DNA from: Desulfococcus sp041737845
GTDB taxonomy: Bacteria > Desulfobacterota > Desulfobacteria > Desulfobacterales > Desulfococcaceae
Assembly (NCBI RefSeq): GCF_041737845.1
Contig: NZ_JBGSQX010000015.1
Location: 1 to 19,438 of the forward strand
Length of the DNA stretch: 19,438 nt
Reading direction: 5' to 3'
In this document: positions 6,820 through 13,886 of the stretch, in pieces
How the letters are laid out: each line of letters opens with the position of its first letter
How positions within the stretch are numbered: the stretch's first letter is position 1
The notes under the pieces: generated by a model
Databases searched by the model: none
What the model saw: only the letters and a program-made list of their open reading frames with translations
Told to the model about the DNA's origin: nothing
Position numbers and translations under genes: made by a program

Positions 6820-7488
6820 TTATCTTGCGATCATCGCCCGCATCATGTCGCCGGCGTTTTCCGCGTGGTCCGCAATGTGCCCCAGGATCTCGGCCAGCCG
6901 GACCAAGTGAAACACGGTGACCGCGTCCGTCTCGACGGTGAAGATCTTTTTTTTCACGATGTCCTCCGCTCGGTCGGCCTCGTGCTCCTGCCTCCGGATG
7001 TTTCGAATGATCTCCTTGACCACCTTCCGCTGTTTGTCCGAGTAGTTCTTGAAGTATTTCCGGGCCTCGGCCACCATTCTGCTCAGTTCCTCCACCGGAT
7101 CGATGACCGAGTCGATCAGCAGGAAAAATTCCTTCTGGAACTGCTCGGGAATTCCCGGCTCCTCCCGGTAGGAAATCCAGTCCATGGCATCCTCCAGCGC
7201 GTCCAGGACGCTGTCCTGCTCCCTCAGGTACCGGAAAAGCTGGAATTTGGGGACCGCCATGAAGGACCCGACGGGGATATGCCCGCGGATCCGCCGCTTG
7301 ACGGCGTCGGCCTCATTTTCCATGCGCTTGACCTCCGATCTTAGCCCCTCAAAGGATTTGCAGTTGTGGACCATATGGCATTCGATGGCGTGCTGAAACA
7401 CCCATGCGCACTCCTTGACCTTCTCGGCATGCTCCTGCAGGCCGTCGAAGGGGGACGTCATAAACATGGATAAAAAAGGGACACGCAT
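6820..7488 (-). CDS. DUF47 family protein (PhoU-like phosphate transport regulator)
   Basis: Predicted 222-residue cytoplasmic all-helical protein of the DUF47/TIGR00153 family, which resembles PhoU and is usually coded next to a PiT transporter. Typical stretches are FMTSPFDGLQEHAEKVKECA near the N-terminus, then MENEADAVKRRIRGHIP. In the C-terminal half come IRRQEHEADRAEDIVKKKIF and LAEILGHIADHAENAGDMMR, the E/DxxxD-type metal-binding helices seen in PhoU-like proteins. Start is ATG 7488 with GAAGGAG upstream. It is 19 bases downstream of pit on the same strand, so the two form an operon. Family members are thought to modulate PiT activity, and that role is inferred here. It is convergent with the PLP enzyme gene (18-base gap), with no clear terminator between them. 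Confidence 0.93.
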   Translation of the reverse strand: MRVPFLSMFMTSPFDGLQEHAEKVKECAWVFQHAIECHMVHNCKSFEGLRSEVKRMENEADAVKRRIRGHIPVGSFMAVPKFQLFRYLREQDSVLDALEDAMDWISYREEPGIPEQFQKEFFLLIDSVIDPVEELSRMVAEARKYFKNYSDKQRKVVKEIIRNIRRQEHEADRAEDIVKKKIFTVETDAVTVFHLVRLAEILGHIADHAENAGDMMRAMIAR

Positions 7489-7507
7489 TTCGATAAACTC
7501 CTTCGTT

Positions 7508-8749
7508 CTAAATGATAAATTCGAGGATCTTGAAGATGACCATGCTGGTCAGGGCCGACGCCGGCACCGTCAGGACCCAGTAGATCATGATCTGAAACAC
7601 GATGGTAAAATTGACCGCCTCGAACCCGTGGGCCAGCCCGACGCCCAGAACGCCGCCGACCGCCGCATGGGTGGTGGAGACCGGCAGCCCCATTTTGGAG
7701 GCCGCGAGCACCGTGGTGGCCGCCGCGAAATCCACCGAAAAACCGCGGGTGTTGGTGAGGGTGGTGATCTTGTTGCCCAGGGTGTCCATCACCCGGTGGC
7801 CCGCCATGCCGATGCCGCAGGCGATGCCGATGCCTCCGAAGAACAGGAGAAACAGGGGGACCGGCACCTCGGCGGCGACGCCGCCGGTCTTGACGAGAAA
7901 ATAGATGACCGCCAGGGGGCCGATGGCGTTGGCCACGTCGTTGGCGCCCTGGGCCAGGGCCACATAGCAGGAGGTCCCGATCTGGATCCTGCGGAAAATC
8001 TCCTCGACGCCGTCTTCAACCTGGCCCCAGAGGAGGCGGCCCAAGAGCCATTTCCCCAGAAACCCGAGACCGACGGCCAGGGCGAGCGCCCATAGAAGCG
8101 CCGTGGTGTCGCTCAGGGCCAGGGTGGTTCCCAGGGGAGTCTTGAACAGAAACGACAGCACCACCACGAAGCAGGCCATGCCGATGAACACGGGGGAGAG
8201 CCGCATGCCGCAGTCGAAGGCCGCCTTCCGGGACAGGATCAGCCGGACGATGGCCTTGAACATGACGAAGGCGATGACGAGGCTGAATATCGGGGATATC
8301 ACCCAGCTCAGGACGACCCCGCCCAGCTTCCCCCAGTTGACCGCCGAAAACCCGCCGGCCATGATGCCGAAGCCCGTCATGGCGCCGACGATGGCGTGGG
8401 TGGTGGAGACCGGCAGGGATTTCCACGTGGCGAAGGAGACCCAGAGGGCCGAAGCCAGCAGCGCCGAAAGGGCGCCGATCAGGGCCATGTGGGGATCGGT
8501 GAGGATCTCGGTCGAGACGATTCCTTTTCGGATGGTGTCGGTCACATGGGAGCCGATGAAGACGGCGCCCAGGATGTTGAGAATCCCTGCGATGAATATC
8601 GCCTGACGAATGGTGATCGCCTTGGCGCCCACGGCGGACGCCATGGAGTTTGCCACATCGTTGGCGCCGATGTTCCAGGCCATGTAAAAACCGAACACAT
8701 ATCCGATAATGAGAACGAAATATTCTTCGGCCACGAGCATCCTTTGCAT
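7508..8749 (-). CDS. pit: Inorganic phosphate transporter, PiT family
   Basis: Predicted 413-residue inner-membrane phosphate/metal symporter. The two PiT signature repeats are present: GANDVANSMASAVGAKAI near residue 28 in the N-terminal half, and GANDVANAIGPLAV in the C-terminal half. LPVSTTHAIVGAMTGFG and LPVSTTHAAVGGVLGVG are the second paired motif, showing the inverted duplicated fold. About ten hydrophobic segments are visible. The start is uncertain. ATG 8749 and ATG 8740 lack a good Shine-Dalgarno, while GTG 8734 sits five bases after AAAGGA. A sigma70-type promoter at 8769-8797 leaves a short leader. It heads an operon with the DUF47 gene and is divergent from the MFS gene. Energy coupling (H+ or Na+) cannot be told. 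Confidence 0.95.
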   Translation of the reverse strand: MQRMLVAEEYFVLIIGYVFGFYMAWNIGANDVANSMASAVGAKAITIRQAIFIAGILNILGAVFIGSHVTDTIRKGIVSTEILTDPHMALIGALSALLASALWVSFATWKSLPVSTTHAIVGAMTGFGIMAGGFSAVNWGKLGGVVLSWVISPIFSLVIAFVMFKAIVRLILSRKAAFDCGMRLSPVFIGMACFVVVLSFLFKTPLGTTLALSDTTALLWALALAVGLGFLGKWLLGRLLWGQVEDGVEEIFRRIQIGTSCYVALAQGANDVANAIGPLAVIYFLVKTGGVAAEVPVPLFLLFFGGIGIACGIGMAGHRVMDTLGNKITTLTNTRGFSVDFAAATTVLAASKMGLPVSTTHAAVGGVLGVGLAHGFEAVNFTIVFQIMIYWVLTVPASALTSMVIFKILEFII

Positions 8750-8768
8750 GGGGTTATGGTCGATGTCG

Positions 8769-8797
8769 TTGATAATGCCTGCTGTTCAGGACGTCAA
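8769..8797 (-). promoter_or_regulatory. Sigma70-type promoter for pit-DUF47
   Basis: On the minus strand: -35 TTGACG (8792-8797, five of six matches), 17-bp spacer, and -10 TATCAA (8769-8774, four of six). The spacer contains the small inverted repeat CCTG-N5-CAGG (8778-8790), which could be an operator. No clear Pho box was recognised. Confidence 0.55.
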
Positions 8798-8957
8798 TAG
8801 ATTTTTTTGAATATGTTTCGGGAGAGTTACGGCTGGATGTCCCGGAACGTCGGGTGAAGGGGCCGCAGGCGGGCGGGTCGGCCGGCGGCGCAATAACTCT
8901 TTGAAGAAATGGTTGGGGTCTGCTATGGATGCCCGAGTCAAAAACCAAGGCGATGCC

Positions 8958-10145
8958 ATGAACCGACTCGACAAAAAAATCTTCGGGACCCTCTTCTTCT
9001 CCATTTTCACGGCGGTCACCGGCGTGGGGATCGTGGTCCCGCTTCTTCCTGTCTACGCCCATGGGCTGGGTGCGAAAGGACTGTACATCGGTCTGCTCTT
9101 TGCATCGTTTTCCCTGTCGAGGACCTTCTTCCTGCCGTTTTTCGGACGACGATCGGACCGCTGCGGCCGAAAACCCCACATCGTGGCCGGACTCTTCTGC
9201 TACGGGGTGATATCCTTTGCCTTTATCCTGGCGGTCAATGTGGAGCTCCTGATCGCCCTCCGGTTTGTCCAGGGGATCGCATCGGCCATGATCATGCCGG
9301 TAACCCAGGCCTATGTGGGAGATATCACCCCCAAAAACCGGGAGGGCTTCACCATGGGACTCTTCAACATGTCGACCTTCATCGGGCTGAGCCTGGGGCC
9401 GCTTCTGGGCGGTCTGTTGAACGACCGTTTCGGCCTGGAAGCAGCCTTTATCTGCATGGGCGTTCTCTCCTTCATCGGCTTTTTCCTGAGCCTCCTCCTG
9501 CTTCCGCCGGCGCACGCGGAGCAGGTCATCGTCCGCCGGGAGGCTCCCGTGGCCTACAGGACCCTTCTGAAAGACCCCTCCATCGACGGCATCTTCCTGT
9601 TCCGGATGGTCTATACCGCCTGCATCGGCGCCATCTGGGGATTTCTGCCCGTTTTCGCCGACGCCGAATTTTCCCTTTCCAGTTCCTCCATCGGCGTCCT
9701 GGTCATGCTGGGCGTGTTTACCAGCGGCCTCCTCCAGACGCCCATGGGCGCCGTCGCCGACCGATGGAGCAAGCGCCTCATGATCGTTGCCGGGGGGATC
9801 ATCGTCGCCTGCGCCATGATGCTGTTTCAGTGGGCGGGGGGATTCTGGGACCTGTTTGCGGCCAATGTCGTCTTCGGCGTCGGCGGCAGCATGAGTATGG
9901 CGCCGCTTATGGCCATCGCCGTCCAGAAAGGCGTCGAGAGCCGGGGCATGGGCGCCGTGATGTCCCTCATCACCGTGGCCCACAGCCTGGGGATGATGAT
10001 CGGCAGCCTCATGGCGGGGGCCATGATGGACCTTTTTGAGATGCGCCATGTCTTCAGTTTCGGAGCGGGGGTGATGGGTTTCGGCACGGCGGTCTTCTTC
10101 TACTGCACCCTCGAACGGAAAACGGCCCGCGCACAAAGTTCTTGA
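8958..10145 (+). CDS. MFS transporter (DHA1-like)
   Basis: Predicted 395-residue inner-membrane major-facilitator protein with about twelve hydrophobic segments, beginning IFGTLFFSIFTAVTGVGIVVPLLPVYA. The loop 2-3 motif A reads GRRSDRCGRKPHIVAG, close to the canonical G-x-x-x-D-R-x-G-R-K/R. A related motif, AVADRWSKRLMIVAGG, occurs in the second half. The start is uncertain. ATG 8958 follows AAGG with seven bases of spacing and gives a short cytoplasmic N-terminus; ATG 8925 or TTG 8901 would add 11 or 19 residues. The fold resembles small-molecule or drug efflux carriers of the DHA1 group. The substrate cannot be read from the sequence. It lies alone between pit (divergent) and the HD-domain gene. 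Confidence 0.9.
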   Translation: MNRLDKKIFGTLFFSIFTAVTGVGIVVPLLPVYAHGLGAKGLYIGLLFASFSLSRTFFLPFFGRRSDRCGRKPHIVAGLFCYGVISFAFILAVNVELLIALRFVQGIASAMIMPVTQAYVGDITPKNREGFTMGLFNMSTFIGLSLGPLLGGLLNDRFGLEAAFICMGVLSFIGFFLSLLLLPPAHAEQVIVRREAPVAYRTLLKDPSIDGIFLFRMVYTACIGAIWGFLPVFADAEFSLSSSSIGVLVMLGVFTSGLLQTPMGAVADRWSKRLMIVAGGIIVACAMMLFQWAGGFWDLFAANVVFGVGGSMSMAPLMAIAVQKGVESRGMGAVMSLITVAHSLGMMIGSLMAGAMMDLFEMRHVFSFGAGVMGFGTAVFFYCTLERKTARAQSS

Positions 10146-10171
10146 CAACCCCCGGGGGCCGCGTGCCTAGT
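10142..10171 (+). promoter_or_regulatory. Possible promoter upstream of the HD-domain gene
   Basis: A perfect -35 box TTGACA (10142-10147) overlaps the MFS stop codon (10143-10145). The best -10 at 17-18 bp is GCCTAG/CCTAGT (10165-10171), which is weak. The call rests mainly on the -35 box. Confidence 0.3.
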
Positions 10172-10217
10172 GGTGCGCCAACGCCCGTTTGCGGCGCCCC
10201 GGCCGCTGCGCGGCCGG
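10172..10217 (+). repeat. Two stem-loops in the HD-gene leader
   Basis: CCGGCCGC (10199-10206) and GCGGCCGG (10210-10217) form a perfect 8-bp stem with a TGC loop. Just upstream, GGTGCGCC and GGCGCCCC form an overlapping, nearly perfect inverted repeat, so the two stems may exclude each other. There is no T tract. The role is unknown. Confidence 0.5.
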
Positions 10218-10245
10218 ATACTGAACAACAGAGGAGACGGATCAT

Positions 10246-10821
10246 ATGACACCCACCCGTGAAGACGCATTCCGCCTGCTGACCCGGTACAACGAAACGG
10301 AAAGCCTCATCAAGCACGCCCTGGCCGTGGAAGGGGTCATGCGCCACATGGCCCGGAAGCGGGGGGCGGACGAGGAGAAATGGGGTATCGTCGGCCTGGT
10401 TCACGACCTGGATTATGAAAAATACCCCGAACGGCACTGTGCAAAAACCGAGGAGATCCTCCAGGCCGAGAACTGGCCCGAGGAATACATCCGCGCCGTG
10501 GTGAGCCACGGATGGGGCATCTGCTCGGATGTGAAACCCGAGTCGGAGATGGAGATGGTCCTCTATGCCGTCGACGAGCTTACGGGCCTCGTGACCACGT
10601 CCGCCCTGGTCCGGCCGAGCCGGAGCGTCATGGACCTCACGGCCAAATCCGTCCGGAAAAAATGGAAGGACAGGCGTTTCGCCGCCGGCGTCGACCGGTC
10701 GATCATCGAGCGGGGCGCAGACATGCTGGGGGTGGAGCTCAATGACCTCATCACCGATACCATCCTGGGGATGCGGGAGGTGGCCGATGCCGTCGGGCTC
10801 CTGGGAGAGACCGCGGACTAG
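10246..10821 (+). CDS. HD-domain metal-dependent phosphohydrolase family protein
   Basis: Predicted 191-residue soluble protein with the HD-superfamily metal-binding pattern: His24 (LIKHALAVEG), His53-Asp54 (GLVHDLDYEKYPERH), His88 (VVSHG) and Asp110 (YAVDEL). Such proteins hydrolyse phosphoester bonds in nucleotides or related compounds. The single small HD domain has no attached sensor or synthetase domain, so the substrate is unknown. Start ATG 10246 follows GAGGAG (10231-10236). It ends 38 bases before the LhgO start, so co-transcription with lhgO is likely, but no functional link is established. Presence of the full H...HD...D set suggests an active enzyme. Confidence 0.88.
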   Translation: MTPTREDAFRLLTRYNETESLIKHALAVEGVMRHMARKRGADEEKWGIVGLVHDLDYEKYPERHCAKTEEILQAENWPEEYIRAVVSHGWGICSDVKPESEMEMVLYAVDELTGLVTTSALVRPSRSVMDLTAKSVRKKWKDRRFAAGVDRSIIERGADMLGVELNDLITDTILGMREVADAVGLLGETAD

Positions 10822-10859
10822 CGAATCCGGCCGCATGCCACATATTGAAGGAGGACAGA

Positions 10860-12062
10860 TTGCAGCACTATGATCTTGCGCTCATCGGCGGGGGAATCGT
10901 CGGGATCGCCACGGCCCGGGAAATGAAGCGTCGTTTTCCGGGGGCCTCGATCCTTTTGGTCGAAAAGGAGACGACCCTTGCCCGGCACCAGACGGGACGA
11001 AACTCCGGCGTGATCCATGCGGGCGTCTACTATGCCCCCGGCAGCCTCAAGGCTGGGTTCTGCAGGGAAGGGGCGACCCGGACCCTCGCCTTCTGCCGGG
11101 AGCACGGCCTGCCGTATCTCCAGTGCGGAAAACTGCTGGTGGCGACCGATGCCGTGGAATTCGAGCGGATGGCGGCCCTGGAGGAGCGGTGCCGGCTGAA
11201 CCGGATCGAGGTCCAGCGCCTTTCGGACGGGGAACTGAAGCGGCGGGAGCCCCGCATCGAGGGGGTGGGGGCCCTTTACGTGCCCGCCACCGGTATCACC
11301 GATTACCCGAAGATCTGCGCGAAGATGGCCGATGAATTCCGGGCCATGGGCGGGGAGATCCGTTGCGGGGCGCCGGTCGTGGGCCTCGAGGAGAGCCGGG
11401 ACGGCGTGCGGATCCGGATCGGCGGCGACGCCGCCTTCGCCGGATACGTCATCGCCTGCGGGGGGCTTGCGGCCGACCGCCTGGCCCGGATGATGGGGAT
11501 TGACATCGATTTCCGGATCATCCCCTTCCGGGGGGAATATTACCGCCTGCCGGCCCGACTCAACCGGATCGTCCGTCATCTCATCTACCCCATCCCCGAC
11601 CCCGACCTGCCCTTCCTGGGCGTCCACCTGACCCGCATGATCGACGGATCCGTCACCGTCGGCCCCAATGCGGTTCTGGGGTGGAAGCGGGAAGGGTATG
11701 GCCGGTTCAACGTCGATCTTGCGGACTGCCGGGACATGCTGGGGTTTCAGGGGTTCTGGCGTCTGGCGGCGGAAAACCTGCAATCCGGGATGGGTGAGTT
11801 CAGGGATTCGATCTGCAGGGCCGGCTACCTCCGGCGGGTCCGGAAATACTGTCCGGGCCTGGGGCTTTCAGACCTCGGGCCGTATCCCGCTGGCATCCGC
11901 GCCCAGGCAGTCAGGAGGGACGGATCGCTCGTCCATGACTTTTTGTTCGCCGAGAGCGAGCGTTCCCTCCATGTCTGCAACGCGCCGTCGCCTGCGGCCA
12001 CCTCGGCCATTCCCATCGGTGAATACCTGTGCGGCAAGGCGGCGGAAAAGTTCAGGCTGTAG
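10860..12062 (+). CDS. lhgO: L-2-hydroxyglutarate oxidase/dehydrogenase LhgO
   Basis: Predicted 400-residue FAD enzyme that oxidises L-2-hydroxyglutarate to 2-oxoglutarate and passes electrons to the quinone pool; the E. coli enzyme is membrane-associated. The FAD dinucleotide-binding motif GGGIVG is at 10-15. HQTGRNSGVIHAGVYYAPGS, IIPFRGEYYRLP, LIYPIPDPDLPFLGVHLTR, DGSVTVGPNAVL, GIRAQAV and CNAPSPAATSAIPIG follow as in known LhgO/L2HGDH proteins. The start is TTG 10860, five bases after AGGAGG (10849-10854). An in-frame TTG at 10845 overlaps that Shine-Dalgarno and is rejected. Length matches the family. It follows the HD-domain gene, probably in one operon. Seventeen bases after its TAG stop begins repeat copy B. 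Confidence 0.96.
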   Translation: MQHYDLALIGGGIVGIATAREMKRRFPGASILLVEKETTLARHQTGRNSGVIHAGVYYAPGSLKAGFCREGATRTLAFCREHGLPYLQCGKLLVATDAVEFERMAALEERCRLNRIEVQRLSDGELKRREPRIEGVGALYVPATGITDYPKICAKMADEFRAMGGEIRCGAPVVGLEESRDGVRIRIGGDAAFAGYVIACGGLAADRLARMMGIDIDFRIIPFRGEYYRLPARLNRIVRHLIYPIPDPDLPFLGVHLTRMIDGSVTVGPNAVLGWKREGYGRFNVDLADCRDMLGFQGFWRLAAENLQSGMGEFRDSICRAGYLRRVRKYCPGLGLSDLGPYPAGIRAQAVRRDGSLVHDFLFAESERSLHVCNAPSPAATSAIPIGEYLCGKAAEKFRL

Positions 12063-12078
12063 AGGGCGGCGGGGGCAA

Positions 12079-12203
12079 GACGGTTTTGTAAAGAGGCCAA
12101 GAGCAAGGGCTCGCGAATCCCGAGGAATGGGTCGCACGGACAGTACCTCGCAGTGACGAGGGAGGAAGCGCAGCGCAGCTATCGGCCTTTTTGTGGAACC
12201 GTC
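12079..12203 (-). repeat. Dispersed inverted-repeat element, copy B (125 bp)
   Basis: Second copy of the element at 5627-5748, in opposite orientation. It is bounded by GACGGTTTTG (12079-12088) and GGAACCGTC (12195-12203). It shares the exact blocks GCGAATCCCGAGGAATG (12113-12129) and CGCAGTGACGAGGGA (12149-12163), plus CTATCGG and TTTTTG near the right end. Its centre is less palindromic than that of copy A. It lies between the convergent lhgO and DUF2062 genes. On the minus strand it begins inside the DUF2062 stop codon TGA (12204-12202), the same gene-to-element junction as in copy A. Confidence 0.85.
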
Positions 12204-12777
12204 AGGGGAGGTGCTTGCGGTGGGCAATCTTTTCCTTGAGATGGTCCCTGGCGTGGCTCAGCTTTTCCTTCTCCCGATGGATCGTTTCCCGGATGCCTTC
12301 CCGGTATTTCAGGATCGTCGTCAGGGCGAGGTAGTACCCCAGCATGGCGACGGGAATCCCCGCGACGATGCCCCCAACGGTCAGGATCCAGAATATTTCC
12401 GGGGCGTTCTTGACGAGCTGGACAATCACGTCCAGGTTCAGCTCTTTCGGGATGCAGCAGGCGTTCTGGATATTGAGGACCTTGTTCCCCACATAATAGG
12501 TTCCGGCGTAAACGAAGGGCGCCGTCAACGGATTGCTGATCCAGCCTCCCGCAGCCGCGGCGATTTTGTTCCACTTGAACAGGGCGGCGAAAAAGATCGC
12601 GATGGCCATGTGAAAGCCCATGAAGGGGGTCATGCCGACGAAGAGTCCCAGGGCGAACCCCAGGGCGATCTCCCTGGGGGTTCCCCGGATCTTGACGAAG
12701 CGCTCATAGGCTTTCTTGAAAGCCTCGCGGATTCGGCTCCCGGCGCCGCCGGGTGTCGGCGTTTTTTTTCGTTGCAC
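12202..12777 (-). CDS. DUF2062 domain-containing membrane protein
   Basis: Predicted 191-residue inner-membrane protein. The DUF2062 core is clear: GTPREIALGFALGLFVGMTP (from about residue 32), FMGFHMAIAIFFAALFKWNK, and ISNPLTAPFVYAGTYYVG. A last membrane segment, WILTVGGIVAGIPVAMLGYY, precedes a basic, helical C-terminal tail. The family's function is unknown. Start is GTG 12777 with AGGA seven to eight bases upstream. Codons 3-6 contain a run of eight A. It lies 34 bases downstream of pgeF and is probably co-transcribed from the pgeF promoter. Its TGA stop overlaps the end of repeat copy B. Confidence 0.9.
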   Translation of the reverse strand: MQRKKTPTPGGAGSRIREAFKKAYERFVKIRGTPREIALGFALGLFVGMTPFMGFHMAIAIFFAALFKWNKIAAAAGGWISNPLTAPFVYAGTYYVGNKVLNIQNACCIPKELNLDVIVQLVKNAPEIFWILTVGGIVAGIPVAMLGYYLALTTILKYREGIRETIHREKEKLSHARDHLKEKIAHRKHLP

Positions 12778-12811
12778 GGCGGCTTCCTGCTGTCTTTGCC
12801 TTGAACTTACG

Positions 12812-13579
12812 TTAATGGAGCCCGATCACCATGGCCATCCGCCCGGTGGATCGCTCTTTTCGGTAGGAGAAGAAAAGATCGGTCCGGCATCGGGTGCAAA
12901 GGCCGCTCGAGAAGATGTTTTCTTCGAGGATGCCTGCGGCCGAGAGCTGGTCCCGGCTTGCGGCCCAGAAGTCGAAATGGCGGTTCCTCCCCTTGTATTT
13001 CCAGAATTCGCGGGGGATTTCCTCCCGGTAGTGGACGAACTCCCCGCAGCACGGCCCCAGGGAGGGGCCGATCCCCGCCCGGATGTCCGCGGGATCGCAC
13101 CCGAACCGGGATGTCATGGCGCGGACGGTTTCGCCGATGATGTTCCGGACGCTGCCGCGCCATCCGGAATGGATGTTGGCCGCCACCTGCTTTCGGGGGT
13201 CGAAAAGCATGACGGCCTGGCAGTCTGCGGTCTGGATCACCAGGCCCGTCCCGCGGATGTCGGTCACCAGGGCGTCGCCGGTGAGGGGCCGGCCGGAAGC
13301 GGGGGCATGAGCATCCCCGCTCTTCAACACCACCACGCCGGCCCCGTGGACCTGACGGATGAAGACCAGGCTGAGGTCTCCCATGCACCGGGAGACAATG
13401 CCGCGGTTGGACGCCACGACCTCGGGCCGGTCGCCCACGCCGAACCCGACGTTCAGGCTGGCATAAGGCGCGGAGCCGCCTCCGCCGGTGCGGGTGAACA
13501 CCCCGTGGCGGACCCCGGGCTGCCCGGCAAGATTCGGAAATTCGAAAAAGGGTACTCCGTCATCATTTCTGGCAATCAT
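12812..13579 (-). CDS. pgeF: Peptidoglycan editing factor PgeF / YfiH (multicopper-oxidase-like laccase domain)
   Basis: Predicted 255-residue cytoplasmic protein of the YfiH/PgeF (DUF152, polyphenol-oxidase-like) family. In E. coli PgeF removes peptidoglycan precursors carrying a wrong residue in place of L-alanine. The zinc-binding set is present: His78 in RQVHGAGV, Cys120 in TADCQAVMLFD, and His137 in IHSGWRGS. SLNVGFGVGD (41-50), GIGPSLGPCCGEF and the C-terminal CTRCRTDLFFSYRKE are also typical. The frame stays open to 13684, but ATG 13579 is the right start. It has GAGG at good spacing, begins where family proteins begin, and lies downstream of a perfect promoter at 13619-13647 that the longer form would span. 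It heads a likely operon with the DUF2062 gene. Confidence 0.94.
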   Translation of the reverse strand: MIARNDDGVPFFEFPNLAGQPGVRHGVFTRTGGGGSAPYASLNVGFGVGDRPEVVASNRGIVSRCMGDLSLVFIRQVHGAGVVVLKSGDAHAPASGRPLTGDALVTDIRGTGLVIQTADCQAVMLFDPRKQVAANIHSGWRGSVRNIIGETVRAMTSRFGCDPADIRAGIGPSLGPCCGEFVHYREEIPREFWKYKGRNRHFDFWAASRDQLSAAGILEENIFSSGLCTRCRTDLFFSYRKERSTGRMAMVIGLH

Positions 13580-13618
13580 CAGGGCGGCCTCGCATACAGG
13601 CAGATAAAAATCCGAAAA

Positions 13619-13647
13619 ATTATAAGAGAAGATCACGGAGGTGTCAA
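13619..13647 (-). promoter_or_regulatory. Perfect-consensus sigma70 promoter for pgeF-DUF2062
   Basis: On the minus strand: -35 TTGACA (13642-13647), exactly 17 bp of spacer (13625-13641), and -10 TATAAT (13619-13624). All twelve box positions match the E. coli consensus. Upstream (13648-13705) is AT-rich, as expected for an UP element. The predicted start near 13612 gives a ~33-base leader. Confidence 0.9.
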
Positions 13648-13719
13648 TCAGGAAACACTGGGTATGAAAAGAAATAAAGCTCAAAACAATGGAAAACTGA
13701 AAATCGCCGCGGACAGAGC

Positions 13720-13748
13720 TTGACGGAAATCGATATGTCGACTATTTT
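13720..13748 (+). promoter_or_regulatory. Sigma70-type promoter for the FmdB-like gene
   Basis: -35 TTGACG (13720-13725, five of six), 17-bp spacer, and -10 TATTTT (13743-13748, four of six). It is divergent from the pgeF promoter and shares the AT-rich stretch between them. The predicted leader to ATG 13887 is ~130 bases and GC-rich, with a 10-bp palindrome CCGCCGGCGG (13801-13810) and a CGAAA/TTTCG stem (13818-13833). Confidence 0.6.
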
Positions 13749-13886
13749 TTCCCCATTACACAGAGGCCTCCGGAGAGGGATTTCGGGCTGCGGGTGTCTT
13801 CCGCCGGCGGCGCCCGGCGAAAATGGCGTTTCGGCCCGGCGGCGCTGAAATGCCCATCTGGATGGCCGCTTCAGGAGGAATTACAT

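Noticed and set aside
8754..10148. A 464-codon open frame on the minus strand across the MFS gene
   Set aside because: It mirrors the MFS gene codon for codon, is rich in His/Asp/Glu/Gly with no domain, and comes from strong GC bias at third positions. The plus-strand product is a clear 12-segment transporter.
13580..13684. N-terminal extension of PgeF by 35 residues
   Set aside because: The extension runs across the perfect -35/-10 promoter boxes and is AT-rich, unlike the rest of the gene. ATG 13579 matches the family start.
12716..13723. A 335-codon open frame on the plus strand across pgeF
   Set aside because: It is antisense to pgeF and crosses the strong pgeF promoter. No family features are seen.
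13794..13886. N-terminal extension of the FmdB protein
   Set aside because: The family starts at MPIYEYEC, and AGGAGG sits directly upstream of ATG 13887.
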